Positions 8,657 through 17,675 of a stretch of 64,000 nt of DNA are shown piece after piece. Positions within the stretch are counted from its first letter, which is position 1; the number at the start of each line of letters is the position of its first letter. Position numbers and translations under genes: made by a program. Origin of the DNA: Flavobacterium pectinovorum (lineage in GTDB: Bacteria; Bacteroidota; Bacteroidia; Flavobacteriales; Flavobacteriaceae); assembly GCF_022802975.1 (NCBI RefSeq), contig NZ_JAFEVZ010000002.1, positions 372,001 through 436,000 of the forward strand, written 5' to 3'. The notes below the pieces were generated by a model, which saw nothing but the letters and a program-made list of their open reading frames with translations, was not told the DNA's origin and did no database searches.

Positions 8657-9361
8657 TTAAGATTCCAGGTTTAAAACGTCTTTCATTGTGTAGATTCCTT
8701 TTTTACCGGCTAACCATTCTGCGGCAATAACGGCTCCTAAAGCAAAACCTTCACGATTATGTGCAGTGTGTTTTAATTCGATACTGTCAACGGTTGAATC
8801 ATAAGTTACCGTATGGGTGCCCGGAACATCACCAATTCTTTTGGCTTCTATATAAATTTCTTTAGGCTTTGGGGTGTCCATTGTCCATTTTGCGTAAGCA
8901 CTATTTTCAATTACTCCTTTTGCTAAAGAAATTGCGGTTCCGCTTGGTGCATCTAATTTTTGAGTATGGTGAATTTCTTCCATTGATACTTTATATGAAT
9001 CAAACTGAGCCATGATTTTGGCTAAATATTCATTCAGTTCAAAGAATATATTTACACCTAAGCTAAAGTTTGAACTCGAAATAAAACCACCTTGTTTTTC
9101 GTTGCAAAGTGCTTCCATTTCGGCATAGTGCTCCAACCATCCTGTTGTTCCTGAAACTACGGGAACATTGGCGTGAAAACAGCTTGAAATATTGGCTACG
9201 GCTGCTGTAGGAACACTGAAGTCTATCGCAACATCGGCTGTTGAAAGTCCGTCATAAGTATTGAATTCATCTTTTTTTAAGACAATTTCATGACCTCTTT
9301 CCAAAGCAATTCTTTCGATTACCTGGCCCATTTTTCCGTATCCTAAAAGTGCAATTTTCAT
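8657..9361 (-). CDS. dapB: 4-hydroxy-tetrahydrodipicolinate reductase
   Basis: Reduces hydroxytetrahydrodipicolinate with NAD(P)H in the lysine/meso-diaminopimelate pathway. Landmarks are the N-terminal GYGKMGQVIE nucleotide-binding turn, PVVSGTTGW, and HHTQKLDAPSGTA carrying the catalytic His131 and Lys135. At 234 aa it is slightly shorter than the ~270 aa Proteobacterial form, as is usual in Bacteroidota. It is 39 bp downstream of the DUF5683 gene and upstream of lepB, which suggests cotranscription. Confidence 0.95.
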   Translation of the reverse strand: MKIALLGYGKMGQVIERIALERGHEIVLKKDEFNTYDGLSTADVAIDFSVPTAAVANISSCFHANVPVVSGTTGWLEHYAEMEALCNEKQGGFISSSNFSLGVNIFFELNEYLAKIMAQFDSYKVSMEEIHHTQKLDAPSGTAISLAKGVIENSAYAKWTMDTPKPKEIYIEAKRIGDVPGTHTVTYDSTVDSIELKHTAHNREGFALGAVIAAEWLAGKKGIYTMKDVLNLES

Positions 9362-9400
9362 TTTTTTGTATTTTTAATTTAAATAGAAGTAAAAAGCTAT

Positions 9401-9967
9401 TTAAAAGTTGTAATTAAAAGTTAGTCCAACATTTGGTTTAAAAGTTACATCCGAAGGGTAAATTTCCGGACGAAGCGATAATCTTTCATTGACATTAAAC
9501 TGAATTAAAGCGGCATCAACATTGGCATCAATAATGTTTAAAACATAGAATCCAACGACGAATAAAGCAGACAAATCACGATTACGCTGATAAAATTTTT
9601 GGCCGGCAATAAGTCTGTCATCACTCAGGAAATCGAAATCTCCGGATTCAGGGCTGTAGCCTTCGAGTCTTCGTTTGTATTCGTCACGATATTGATGGTA
9701 TTTTTTGTTATTGTCAATATAGAAATACAAGCTGGTGCCAATTGCACCGTAAACTAAAGGAATTTTCCAGTATCTTTTATTGTATGCCTGTCCTAAACCG
9801 GGTAAAATTGCCGAATAAAAGGCTGCTTTTGCTGGTGTAAGCGGATCTATTTCTTGCAACTTAGTAGTGTCTTTAGCGACCAAAACCGTTTCTTCTTTTA
9901 CCTGGGCAAAAAGAGAGACGGTTCCTAAGAGTAAGAACAATAGACTTATGGGGACAATTTTATTCAC
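9401..9967 (-). CDS. DUF5683 domain protein, membrane-associated
   Basis: A 188-aa protein with an N-terminal signal sequence (IVPISLLFLLLGTVSLFAQ), a segment AAFYSAILPGLGQAYNKRYW typical of DUF5683, and two hydrophobic stretches. The start codon is GTG; it shares one base with the parB stop (TAGTG), so translation is probably coupled. The family is found almost always between parB and dapB in Bacteroidota; its function is not known. The C-terminal strands (VGLTFNYNF) suggest a membrane or envelope location. Confidence 0.85.
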   Translation of the reverse strand: MNKIVPISLLFLLLGTVSLFAQVKEETVLVAKDTTKLQEIDPLTPAKAAFYSAILPGLGQAYNKRYWKIPLVYGAIGTSLYFYIDNNKKYHQYRDEYKRRLEGYSPESGDFDFLSDDRLIAGQKFYQRNRDLSALFVVGFYVLNIIDANVDAALIQFNVNERLSLRPEIYPSDVTFKPNVGLTFNYNF

Positions 9968-10869
9968 TATCCGTTTATTAATTTTATAATTCTGTTAAAG
10001 TCGGCTTCTGAGTTAAACGGAATTGTGATTTTCCCTTTTCCGTTACCCGCCACTTTTACATCAACTTTTGCACCAAAATAATCATTAAAAGTATTCTTTT
10101 GCGTTTCTTTAACTACAAATGAAGAATCAGCTTTTGCTTTTCCTTCAGCTTTTGGTTTTAGACTTTCATGATAGTTTTTTACCAAAGTTTCTGTTTCACG
10201 AACAGATAAGTTTTGGCTTACTATTTTTTGGTAAATATCAGTCTGAATGTCTAAATCTTCAATATTGATTATGGCTCTGCCGTGTCCCATGCTGATAAAA
10301 CCATCACGGATACCGGTTTGAATAATCGGGTCTAATTTTAAAAGACGCAAATAATTGGCAATAGTAGAGCGTTTTTTTCCAACACGTTCGCTCATTTGTT
10401 CCTGAGTTAACTGAATTTCATCCATCAAACGCTGGTAGGAAAGGGCAATCTCAATAGGGTCTAAGTCATGACGCTGAATGTTTTCAACCAAAGCCATTAC
10501 CAATGATTCGTTATCATTAGCAATACGGATGTAGGCCGGCACATGTGTTAAACCAACCAAAGTAGAAGCACGTAAACGACGCTCTCCTGAAATTAACTGG
10601 TATTTGTTGAAGTCTAATTTTCGAACAGTAATAGGTTGAATTACACCAAGTTCTTTGATAGAAGTGGCTAACTCACGTAAAGATTCCTCATTGAAATTAC
10701 TTCTGGGCTGAAATGGATTTATTTCGATAGCACTTATTTCAAGCTCAATAATGTTTCCAACAACCTTGTCAGCATTTTTGTCTTCAACTGATGTAATATC
10801 GTTTTCCGGATCTTTTAATAATGCTGATAATCCTCTTCCTAAGGCTTGTTTTTTAATTGCTTTTGTCAT
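9967..10869 (-). CDS. parB: ParB/Spo0J chromosome partition protein
   Basis: ParB is a CTP-dependent DNA clamp that loads at parS sites and is segregated by ParA. The N-terminal ParB/Srx domain is clear: INPFQPRSNFNEESLRELA, then YQLISGERRLRAS (CTP-binding GERR motif) and ALVENIQRHDLDPIEIA. It is followed by a helix-turn-helix (TQEQMSERVGKKRSTIANYL) and a C-terminal dimerisation region. The 300-aa length is normal. It is 5 bp downstream of parA. I did not find a canonical TTTCACGTGAAA parS site close by. Confidence 0.95.
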   Translation of the reverse strand: MTKAIKKQALGRGLSALLKDPENDITSVEDKNADKVVGNIIELEISAIEINPFQPRSNFNEESLRELATSIKELGVIQPITVRKLDFNKYQLISGERRLRASTLVGLTHVPAYIRIANDNESLVMALVENIQRHDLDPIEIALSYQRLMDEIQLTQEQMSERVGKKRSTIANYLRLLKLDPIIQTGIRDGFISMGHGRAIINIEDLDIQTDIYQKIVSQNLSVRETETLVKNYHESLKPKAEGKAKADSSFVVKETQKNTFNDYFGAKVDVKVAGNGKGKITIPFNSEADFNRIIKLING

Positions 10870-10874
10870 AAAAA

Positions 10875-11642
10875 CTATTTGCTGTTTTTCTTTATAATTT
10901 CCTGAGCTAAATTAATGTAATTCACAGCTCCTTTGCTGGTTGCGTCATAATTAATGATGCTTTCGCCAAAACTTGGAGCTTCGCTTAATTTTACATTTCG
11001 CTGAATAACGGTTTCAAAAACCATATCGTTAAAGTGTTTTTGAACCTCTTCGACAACCTGATTTGATAAACGTAGCCTTGAATCGTACATGGTTAGTAAT
11101 AACCCTTCAATGTCTAAATCAGGATTGTGGATTTTTTGAATACTTTTGATAGTGTTCAATAGTTTTCCTAATCCCTCAAGTGCAAAATATTCGCATTGAA
11201 TTGGAATAACTACAGAATCTGCAGCCGTTAAAGCATTTAAGGTCAACAAGCCCAGAGATGGTGCGCAGTCGATAATGATAAAATCATATTCTTCTTTTGC
11301 CTCTTCTAATGCTTTTTTAAGCATATACTCACGGTTTTCTTTGTCAACCAGTTCAATTTCGATAGCCACAAGGTCAATGTGAGCAGGTATCACGTCAACG
11401 TTTGGAGCAGTACATTTTAAAATGGCTTCCTTTGGAGTTGCAGTATGTTCAAGAATTTGGTAAGTTCCTAATTCTACAGATTCTACGTCAATTCCAAGGC
11501 CGGATGTTGCATTAGCCTGAGGATCAGCGTCGATTAATAATACTTTTTTCTCTAAAACACCTAATGAGGCAGCAAGATTTACTGATGTAGTAGTCTTTCC
11601 AACGCCTCCTTTTTGATTAGCAATAGCAATGATTTTGCCCAT
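10875..11642 (-). CDS. parA: ParA/Soj family chromosome-partition ATPase
   Basis: A 255-aa deviant Walker ATPase. The signature KGGVGKTTTSVNLAASLG is at residues 11-28, followed by LIDADPQANAT (A') and FIIIDCAPSLGLLTLNAL (Walker B). It binds DNA nonspecifically and moves ParB-bound origins. It is the first gene of the minus-strand run parA-parB-DUF5683-dapB-lepB-wbqC, with about 390 bp of gene-free DNA upstream. Confidence 0.95.
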   Translation of the reverse strand: MGKIIAIANQKGGVGKTTTSVNLAASLGVLEKKVLLIDADPQANATSGLGIDVESVELGTYQILEHTATPKEAILKCTAPNVDVIPAHIDLVAIEIELVDKENREYMLKKALEEAKEEYDFIIIDCAPSLGLLTLNALTAADSVVIPIQCEYFALEGLGKLLNTIKSIQKIHNPDLDIEGLLLTMYDSRLRLSNQVVEEVQKHFNDMVFETVIQRNVKLSEAPSFGESIINYDATSKGAVNYINLAQEIIKKNSK

Positions 11643-12036
11643 TTATTTTCTGAATTTTGAACCGTAAAAATACAATTATTTATGGTTTTTGAAAATCTAT
11701 TTTGTTAACATTTATGAAACGCTCTCTAACCTTTATTTGGTGGGTGTTGGAAAGAATTGATTTCGCTTTGAATAGGTAATTATTAATGAAGATTATGCTG
11801 TTTAATATAGATTTTGATAAGACTTTGACGATGTTTGGAAAATTTTCTGTAAAAATTGAAATGCTATTTTAAATAAAAAAAAATTTCAAGTGCGTGAAAA
11901 GATTTTGTCGGGTGTAGTCCTGAAACTTTTTCGTGTGAACCAGAGGTCTTCCGATTTCAATTGGAAAGCGATAGCAGCAGTTCAGTTAAGTCTAGAACAA
12001 AAAAAAAGTCCTTTCATTTTTTGAAAAGACTTTTGT
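11643..12036. other. 394-bp gap upstream of parA
   Basis: No coding region is seen. The parA-proximal part must hold its promoter, but I could not place a convincing -33/-7 pair; the tract at about 11664-11676 is AT-rich on the minus strand. The far end holds the tRNA-Pro terminator. Confidence 0.4.
11997..12035 (-). terminator. Terminator of the tRNA-Pro gene
   Basis: On the minus strand a 13-bp stem (AAAAGTCTTTTCA pairing with TGAAAGGACTTTT, one G-U pair) is followed by a run of T. It starts directly after the tRNA 3' end. Confidence 0.85.
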
Positions 12037-12110
12037 CGGGGTGGCAGGATTCGAACCTGCGGCCTCCTGCTCCCAAAGCAGGCGCGATAACCGGGCTACG
12101 CTACACCCCG
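12037..12110 (-). tRNA. tRNA-Pro (anticodon TGG)
   Basis: The reverse complement folds as a full cloverleaf of 74 nt. The acceptor stem is CGGGGTG/CACCCCG, and the anticodon stem CCTGC/GCAGG encloses TTTGGGA with anticodon TGG. The T arm is GCAGG-TTCGAAT-CCTGC. CCA is not encoded. Confidence 0.95.
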
Positions 12111-12331
12111 TAAGCGGATGCAAATATAAGGTTTATTTCTGCTTTTCAAAGTGATTTTGTAAAATAATTTTAGAAAATTCACAAAGGTTTCTTTTTATAC
12201 TTTATTTGTGGAATAAATATCATTTAAATATATTTTTAGTGTATTTTTACACTATTATTGTATTTGAAAATTTTGTAATGAAAAGAATCTTGTACTAAGG
12301 TTTCCAAAAATTAAAATAATACATTTTTATT

Positions 12332-13000
12332 ATGAATTATAAGTTACTGAAAGATGTGGTTGACTTAGTTCAGGATTTTGAGGGAGAAAATCTTATGAAT
12401 CAATTATATACTAACGATTTGGAGGGTTTTGTACAGTGGATAAATCGATGTGCAAAAAATGATTTATTAAAAAGTGAACCAGAATGGGAAGGTAAAGACT
12501 TTGGAAGGAGTCCTGAAAGCGTCATAAATACTTTGATTGTTCACATGAACAGGTATGCAAAATCCTATTCTAAGGCGGCTATTTTTGGTTCTGATTTTTC
12601 GACTCAGGAAGATTTTATTTATTTAATTAATCTTAAGGCTTTTGGATCAATGTCTAAAATGGAATTAATCAAAAAGAATATTCAGGACAAACCCACAGGG
12701 ATGAAAATTATAGATCGATTGATATACAATGGCTGGGTAAAACAAGATGATTCTAAAATAGATAAAAGAAGTAAAGTAATTACAATTGTAGATAAAGGTT
12801 TGATGGTTTTGGAGCGACAAATGGGCAAAATTAGAAAGGCTACTAATGTGGTTACAGGAGATTTGGACAAAAATGAAAAGATGCAGTTGATTTACTTATT
12901 GCAAAAATTAGATCACTTTCATAAGCCATTATATGATAAAAATTCAGATCCATCAAAGTTTTTAGAAGTTGCTTATAATGCTTATTTACAGGTGATTTAA
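12332..13000 (+). CDS. MarR-like winged-helix regulator
   Basis: A 222-aa protein with a winged-helix region in the middle: SMSKMELIKKNIQDKPTGMK and then IIDRLIYNGWVKQDDSKIDK, which matches the recognition helix and DxRxK wing of MarR proteins, followed by ITIVDKGLMVLE. It is longer than typical MarR proteins (~150 aa) because of an N-terminal extension. It lies 93 bp upstream of the carotenoid operon in the same direction, so it is a natural candidate regulator of that operon; this is inferred from position only. Confidence 0.8.
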   Translation: MNYKLLKDVVDLVQDFEGENLMNQLYTNDLEGFVQWINRCAKNDLLKSEPEWEGKDFGRSPESVINTLIVHMNRYAKSYSKAAIFGSDFSTQEDFIYLINLKAFGSMSKMELIKKNIQDKPTGMKIIDRLIYNGWVKQDDSKIDKRSKVITIVDKGLMVLERQMGKIRKATNVVTGDLDKNEKMQLIYLLQKLDHFHKPLYDKNSDPSKFLEVAYNAYLQVI

Positions 13001-13093
13001 TTTCTATTAAAATTATTTGAAGTAAAAAAATAATTGTAGGCGTATATATTGTAAATCGCACTTTGTAGGAGAATTATATATTTTAATTAAATT

Positions 13094-14602
13094 ATGCAAA
13101 AATCAGAAACAAAAAAAACTATAGCTGTTATAGGTGCGGGAATTTCGGGGCTTTCGGCTGCCGCTTATCTTGCCAAAGCAGGAAATGAAGTTCATGTTTT
13201 TGAGAAACACAATCAGTCAGGGGGTAGAGCCAGGCAATTTGCTACTAATAATGGTTTTGTTTTCGATATGGGGCCTAGCTGGTATTGGATGCCGGATATC
13301 ATAGAAGGTTTTTTTGGAGATTTTGATTGTAAAACTTCTGATTTTTTTGAGTTAGTGGGGCTAAATCCTCAGTTCGAAATGATTTTTTCGGATATGAAGA
13401 TGGCTGTTCCGGAATCTTTTCAGGAAATGAAAGTGTTGTTTGAAAGTCTTGAAAAAGGTGCTGGTAAAAAATTAGATCTTTTTATGAATGCTGCTCAATA
13501 TAAATATGAGGTGGGAATGCAAGATTTTGTTCAAAAGCCCTGTCATAACTGGATGGAATTCGTGTCGCCTAAAATTGCTTCAAGTGCATTGAAATTGGAT
13601 CTGCTGACTAATTTCAGAACGTATGTATCTAACTATTTTAAACATCCCAAATTAAGAATTTTAATGGAGTTTCCTGTTATTTTTTTGGGTGCTTCACCAA
13701 AAAACATTCCAGCTTTGTATAGCCTTATGAATTATGGCGGCTATAAAATGGGGACCTGGTACCCGATGGGAGGTTTTTATCAGTTGGTTTTAGCTATGCA
13801 AAAAATAGCAGAATCACAGGGAGTTGTTTTTCATTTTAATCATTCAGTAGAAAAAATAAATACTGAAAAAGGGAAAGTGAGTTCGTTATGTATTAATGGA
13901 AAAAAATATCAATTTGATGCAGTGGTGGCTTCGTCAGACTATCATCATACTGAAACGCTCCTGAAAGAAGAACAGCGTAATTATTCTGAATCCTATTGGA
14001 AAAGCAGAACTTTTGCACCTTCCTGTTTGATTTATTATTTAGGTTTAAATGAAAAGATTCCTAATCTTAAACATCATACTTTGTTTTTTGAGAATGATTT
14101 GGATGAACACATTGATGCCATTTATGGTAATAAAAAATGGCCTGAAAAACCATTATTTTATACTTGTTGTCCTTCTAAAACAGATCCAAATGTGGCGCCA
14201 CCAGAAGGGGAAAACCTTTTTTTGTTAATGCCTTTGGCTATCGGAATTGACGATGAGGAATCAAAAAGAGAGGAATATCTTAAAGTAATGATTAAACGCA
14301 TTGAAAAACATACAGGGGTTCAGAATCTGCAGTCAAAAATAGTGTTTCAAAAAAGCTATTGTGTATCTGATTTTATTAAAGATTATAATGCCTATGGAGG
14401 AAATGCCTACGGACTGGCCAATACGCTTTCGCAAACAGCAGTTTTGAAGCCTAAAATCAAAAACAAAAAAAACAAAAATTTATTTTATACGGGACAGTTA
14501 ACAGTTCCTGGGCCAGGAGTACCTCCCTCCATTATATCAGGAAAAATTGTAGCCAAAGAGGTGATTAACTATAAATGCTATACCAATGAAAAAACTATTT
14601 GA
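13094..14602 (+). CDS. crtI: Phytoene desaturase
   Basis: An FAD-dependent CrtI-type desaturase that should convert phytoene to lycopene. The N-terminal Rossmann motif AVIGAGISGLSAAAYLAKAG is followed by EKHNQSGGRARQF. The C-terminal amine-oxidase/CrtI signature appears as YTGQLTVPGPGVPPSIISGK. The length, 502 aa, is normal for the family. It is the first gene of a six-gene operon and overlaps crtB by 17 bp. Desaturases of related carotenoids (for example 1-hydroxycarotenoid 3,4-desaturase) share the fold, but pairing with crtB, crtZ and a lycopene cyclase favours phytoene as the substrate. Confidence 0.92.
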   Translation: MQKSETKKTIAVIGAGISGLSAAAYLAKAGNEVHVFEKHNQSGGRARQFATNNGFVFDMGPSWYWMPDIIEGFFGDFDCKTSDFFELVGLNPQFEMIFSDMKMAVPESFQEMKVLFESLEKGAGKKLDLFMNAAQYKYEVGMQDFVQKPCHNWMEFVSPKIASSALKLDLLTNFRTYVSNYFKHPKLRILMEFPVIFLGASPKNIPALYSLMNYGGYKMGTWYPMGGFYQLVLAMQKIAESQGVVFHFNHSVEKINTEKGKVSSLCINGKKYQFDAVVASSDYHHTETLLKEEQRNYSESYWKSRTFAPSCLIYYLGLNEKIPNLKHHTLFFENDLDEHIDAIYGNKKWPEKPLFYTCCPSKTDPNVAPPEGENLFLLMPLAIGIDDEESKREEYLKVMIKRIEKHTGVQNLQSKIVFQKSYCVSDFIKDYNAYGGNAYGLANTLSQTAVLKPKIKNKKNKNLFYTGQLTVPGPGVPPSIISGKIVAKEVINYKCYTNEKTI

Positions 14603-15425
14603 TGATTTGTCTTACGAGGTAAGTAAAAAGACTACTGTAAAGTATAGTACTAGCTTTTCTTTAGGGATTTTAGCTTTGAAGCCGTCTATTCGGCCAGCAA
14701 TTTATGCGATATATGGATTTGTAAGGTTAGCGGATGAAATAGTAGATAGTTTTCATGATTTTGATAAGAAAACATTATTATATAGGTTAAAAAATGAAAC
14801 AGATGTTGCTTTGAAAGAGGGAATATCGCTCAATCCTATTTTACAATCATTTCAGGATACTGTTTGTAAATATCAGATTGATAAAATCTTAATTGATCAA
14901 TTTTTGCATAGTATGGAAATGGACTTGGAAAAAGTAGATTACAATTCGGATTTATATAAAGAATATATTTATGGCTCGGCCGAAGTAGTAGGTTTGATGT
15001 GTCTTCAGGTTTTTACAAATGGTGATAAAGAAAAATACCAAGAGCTGAAACCATTTGCCATGAAGTTGGGATCTGCTTTTCAGAAGGTTAATTTTCTACG
15101 GGATTTAAACGAAGATTATAAGGTTTTGGGAAGAACGTATTTTCCTAATATTGATATGAATGTTTTTGATAACCGTGTAAAAAAAATGATTGAAAAAGAA
15201 ATTGAAATTGAATTTAAAGAAGCTTTATTAGGAATAAAAATGCTGCCTCCAACTTCAAAATTTGGAGTTTATTTAGCATATCGTTATTATCTTTCGTTAT
15301 TCCGTAAAATAAAAAATACCGCTGCGGAAAATATTTTACAAGAACGAATTCGTATTCCTAACGCTCAAAAAATCAACCTAATGATGCGTAGTTATGTACG
15401 TTATAAAATTGCTGTTTTAGAATGA
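14586..15425 (+). CDS. crtB: Phytoene synthase
   Basis: A 279-aa trans-isoprenyl diphosphate synthase of the phytoene/squalene synthase family that joins two geranylgeranyl diphosphates. The first Asp-rich motif is VRLADEIVDSF and the second is FLRDLNEDYKVLGRTYFP, each with the Mg-binding acidic residues. GSAEVVGLMCL lies between them. It overlaps crtI by 17 bp and the next gene by 4 bp, so the set is translationally coupled. Squalene synthase is excluded mainly by context. Confidence 0.92.
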   Translation: MKKLFDDLSYEVSKKTTVKYSTSFSLGILALKPSIRPAIYAIYGFVRLADEIVDSFHDFDKKTLLYRLKNETDVALKEGISLNPILQSFQDTVCKYQIDKILIDQFLHSMEMDLEKVDYNSDLYKEYIYGSAEVVGLMCLQVFTNGDKEKYQELKPFAMKLGSAFQKVNFLRDLNEDYKVLGRTYFPNIDMNVFDNRVKKMIEKEIEIEFKEALLGIKMLPPTSKFGVYLAYRYYLSLFRKIKNTAAENILQERIRIPNAQKINLMMRSYVRYKIAVLE

Positions 15426-15880
15426 AAGGGATTATCTTATACTTTGTTTTCTTCATTTTTACTATCAAAAGTTTTGGTATGCCAGTGGATTTAGATTATA
15501 TTAGAAATCATTATGTACAAGCCGCTTCTGATAAAAAATTATGTCTGGAAATGATAAATGAGTTGGAGAAAGAGCTGTCGACAAATGTTCATTTGGTTTA
15601 TTTGGGTGCGTTACAGACTATACGGGCGAATCATGTTGTGAATCCATTTTCGAAATTAAGGACTTTCAATAAAGGAAAAGCAACTATTGCGCAGGCTGTA
15701 GCATTAGATAGTAATAATATCGAAATCCGATTGATTAGATTATCTGTACAAAAAAAATGTCCTGCTTTTTTGGGATATAATAAAAATATAAAGGATGATG
15801 AGGAATTCCTGAAGAAGCATAAGGGACAGATTAATTCTTTACCTTTAATGAAATTGTTAGACACGGTTTTAAATACATAA
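15422..15880 (+). CDS. Uncharacterised exported protein in the carotenoid operon
   Basis: The 152-aa product is not a family I recognise. It has an N-terminal hydrophobic signal (GIILYFVFFIFTIKSFGM), then a mostly helical body with a TPR-like feel: HLVYLGALQTIRANHV, then ATIAQAVALDSNNIEIRLIR. The last part is Lys-rich and ends in LPLMKLLDTVLNT. The start overlaps the crtB stop (ATGA), and the stop is 1 bp from the next ATG, so it is certainly translated with the pathway. A role as a scaffold or in pigment deposition is possible but is not shown by the sequence. Confidence 0.75.
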   Translation: MKGIILYFVFFIFTIKSFGMPVDLDYIRNHYVQAASDKKLCLEMINELEKELSTNVHLVYLGALQTIRANHVVNPFSKLRTFNKGKATIAQAVALDSNNIEIRLIRLSVQKKCPAFLGYNKNIKDDEEFLKKHKGQINSLPLMKLLDTVLNT

Positions 15881-15881
15881 A

Positions 15882-16343
15882 ATGAAATACCAATTATACA
15901 GAGAACAGCAGCTTCGTTGTGATGTAGCAACCGCTTGGCAGTTTTTTTCCAATCCTGACAATCTTTCAAAAATTACACCAAAAAACATGGGGTTTGTCGT
16001 GCTTACCAAAAATACAGACGGAAATATTTATGAAGGAATGGAAATTGATTATACCGTTTCCCCTTTATTAGGAATTCCTATAAAATGGAAGACCCGTATT
16101 CTAAAGGTTAATTTTGAAAAAAGTTTTACTGATTTTCAGGAAAAAGGACCTTATAAACTTTGGAACCATTATCATGAGTTTATTCCAAATGCTGATGGAG
16201 TATTGATGAAAGACACTGTAGATTATGAATTACCATTTGGTTTTTTAGGAACTTTTGCTCATGTTTTACTAGTCAAAAATAAACTAAATGAAATTTTTAA
16301 TTATCGTTTTCAATTTTTAGAAAAGAAGTTTAATCAAAAGTAA
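15882..16343 (+). CDS. SRPBCC (START-like) ligand-binding protein in the carotenoid operon
   Basis: A 153-aa SRPBCC-fold protein: the N-terminal strand KYQLYREQQLRCDVATAWQF, the helix PDNLSKITPKN, and central strands with GIPIKWKTRI and FTDFQEKGPYKLWNHYHEF. The C-terminal helix (NEIFNYRFQFLEKKF) closes the usual hydrophobic cavity. Such proteins bind lipids or isoprenoids, or act as cyclase/aromatase-like helpers. Its place between crtB and crtZ suggests binding or carrying a carotenoid intermediate; this is inference. Confidence 0.82.
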   Translation: MKYQLYREQQLRCDVATAWQFFSNPDNLSKITPKNMGFVVLTKNTDGNIYEGMEIDYTVSPLLGIPIKWKTRILKVNFEKSFTDFQEKGPYKLWNHYHEFIPNADGVLMKDTVDYELPFGFLGTFAHVLLVKNKLNEIFNYRFQFLEKKFNQK

Positions 16344-16348
16344 ATTGA

Positions 16349-16798
16349 ATGTTGAATTTTTTAATTATCATAATTGTTTTTATTTGTATGGAAGGGGCAA
16401 CGTGGTGTATTCATAAGTACATTATGCACGGTTTTTTATGGGTTTTACATAAAGATCACCACGATCATAGCAGCGAAGGATTGTTGGAGAAAAATGATTA
16501 TTTCTTTGTGATTTTTGCAACGCCCGCTATTGCGTTAATGTATTTTGGTTCACTTGCAGATTTTAATTATGTTTTTTATATTGGTTTAGCGGTCTCTTTA
16601 TATGGAATGGCTTATTTTTTTGTGCATGATATTTTTATTCATCAACGATTAAAAGTATTGCGAAATACTAATAATACTTATTTTTTAGCGTTGCGGAGGG
16701 CTCATAAACAGCATCATAAGCATTTGGGAAAACATTTTGGTGAGTGTTTTGGTTTTTTATATGTTCCGAAGCAGTATTTTAAAAAGAAAAAACAATGA
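16349..16798 (+). CDS. crtZ: Beta-carotene hydroxylase
   Basis: A 149-aa membrane di-iron hydroxylase of the fatty acid hydroxylase superfamily, expected to add 3-hydroxyls to beta-carotene to give zeaxanthin. The His clusters are all present: CIHKYIMHG, HKDHHDH, VHDIFIHQR and RAHKQHHKH. About four hydrophobic segments lie between them. It overlaps the cyclase gene by 4 bp (ATGA). Together with that cyclase it completes the zeaxanthin branch. Confidence 0.92.
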   Translation: MLNFLIIIIVFICMEGATWCIHKYIMHGFLWVLHKDHHDHSSEGLLEKNDYFFVIFATPAIALMYFGSLADFNYVFYIGLAVSLYGMAYFFVHDIFIHQRLKVLRNTNNTYFLALRRAHKQHHKHLGKHFGECFGFLYVPKQYFKKKKQ

Positions 16799-17496
16799 AA
16801 CCATACACGTATTTATTGATTCTTTTTTTTACAGTTATTGTCTGTTTTATTGCTTCTTTTGATAAAAGGCTGGCTTTTCACAAACATTTTGGAGCTTTTC
16901 TAAAAGCAGCAGTTGTGGTAGGTATTCCTTTTATTTTGTGGGATGTATGGTTTACGAAGCATGGCGTTTGGTGGTTCAATTTTGATTATACTGTAGGAAT
17001 TATGATTGCCGGTTTGCCTATTGAAGAATGGCTTTTTTTTATTTGCATTCCTTTTTCGTGTTTGTTTACCTACTTCTGTTGCGATAAATTTTTTAATCTG
17101 ACCTGGACGGATGGGTTTAATAATATCATCGTATTTGCAAGTGTTATTGTTTGTTGTCTAGTAGCGTTATTGAATCCAGACAAAGTTTACACCTTTGTTA
17201 CTGCTATTGTCACCGTTTTTACTTTAGTTTATCTTCATTTTTTTGTCCGGGCTTCCTGGATTAGTCAGGCTTCCTTATTGTTTTTTGTACTCATGTTCGG
17301 TTTTTTTCCTGTAAATGGAATATTGACAGGAACAGGATTAGATTCACCAATTGTCAATTATAATCCTAATGAATTTTTAGGAATTCGGATGCTTACCATT
17401 CCTATTGAAGATGCTGTTTATGGCTATAGTCAGTTTTTATGGGGAATTTATTTTTTTAAAATATTTCAAAAAAAGGAATCTTTAATTTGTGATTAA
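16795..17496 (+). CDS. crtY: Lycopene cyclase, fused CrtYc-CrtYd type
   Basis: A 233-aa polytopic membrane protein with two tandem lycopene-cyclase domains of the small heterodimer type found in actinobacteria, here joined in one chain. The first half has GLPIEEWLFFICIP and the second half LTIPIEDAVYGYSQ, each with the acidic Pro-x-Glu motif thought to be catalytic. About six to seven hydrophobic helices are visible. It should cyclise both ends of lycopene to beta-carotene. It is unrelated to the FAD-type CrtY of Proteobacteria, so the symbol is used by function. It is the last gene of the operon. Confidence 0.88.
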   Translation: MKPYTYLLILFFTVIVCFIASFDKRLAFHKHFGAFLKAAVVVGIPFILWDVWFTKHGVWWFNFDYTVGIMIAGLPIEEWLFFICIPFSCLFTYFCCDKFFNLTWTDGFNNIIVFASVIVCCLVALLNPDKVYTFVTAIVTVFTLVYLHFFVRASWISQASLLFFVLMFGFFPVNGILTGTGLDSPIVNYNPNEFLGIRMLTIPIEDAVYGYSQFLWGIYFFKIFQKKESLICD

Positions 17497-17642
17497 AGCT
17501 GTTGTTGGGTTTTAAGAATCGGATGAGATAAAATTATCCCATAAATCAATACACATTCTTGTGTAAAAGAAAGTTTTTTAGTTATCTATTTTATGATAAT
17601 AAAAACTGATTATTCTTATTTAGTTTTCCAATAATAAAAACT

Positions 17643-17650
17643 TATTTTTG
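17643..17650 (+). promoter_or_regulatory. Candidate -7 element of trxB
   Basis: TATTTTTG matches TAnnTTTG, 25 bp upstream of the trxB ATG. No clear TTG lies 18-20 bp further upstream, so the call is tentative. Confidence 0.4.
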
Positions 17651-17675
17651 TGCTGTTTAAAAAACTATAAATATT

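Noticed and set aside
11643-12036. parS site near parA/parB
   Set aside because: No TTTCACGTGAAA-like palindrome was found here or elsewhere in the region; it may lie outside the window.
13094-17496. Carotenoid cluster as a recent horizontal acquisition
   Set aside because: Base composition and codon use look like the neighbours, and no mobile element borders it.
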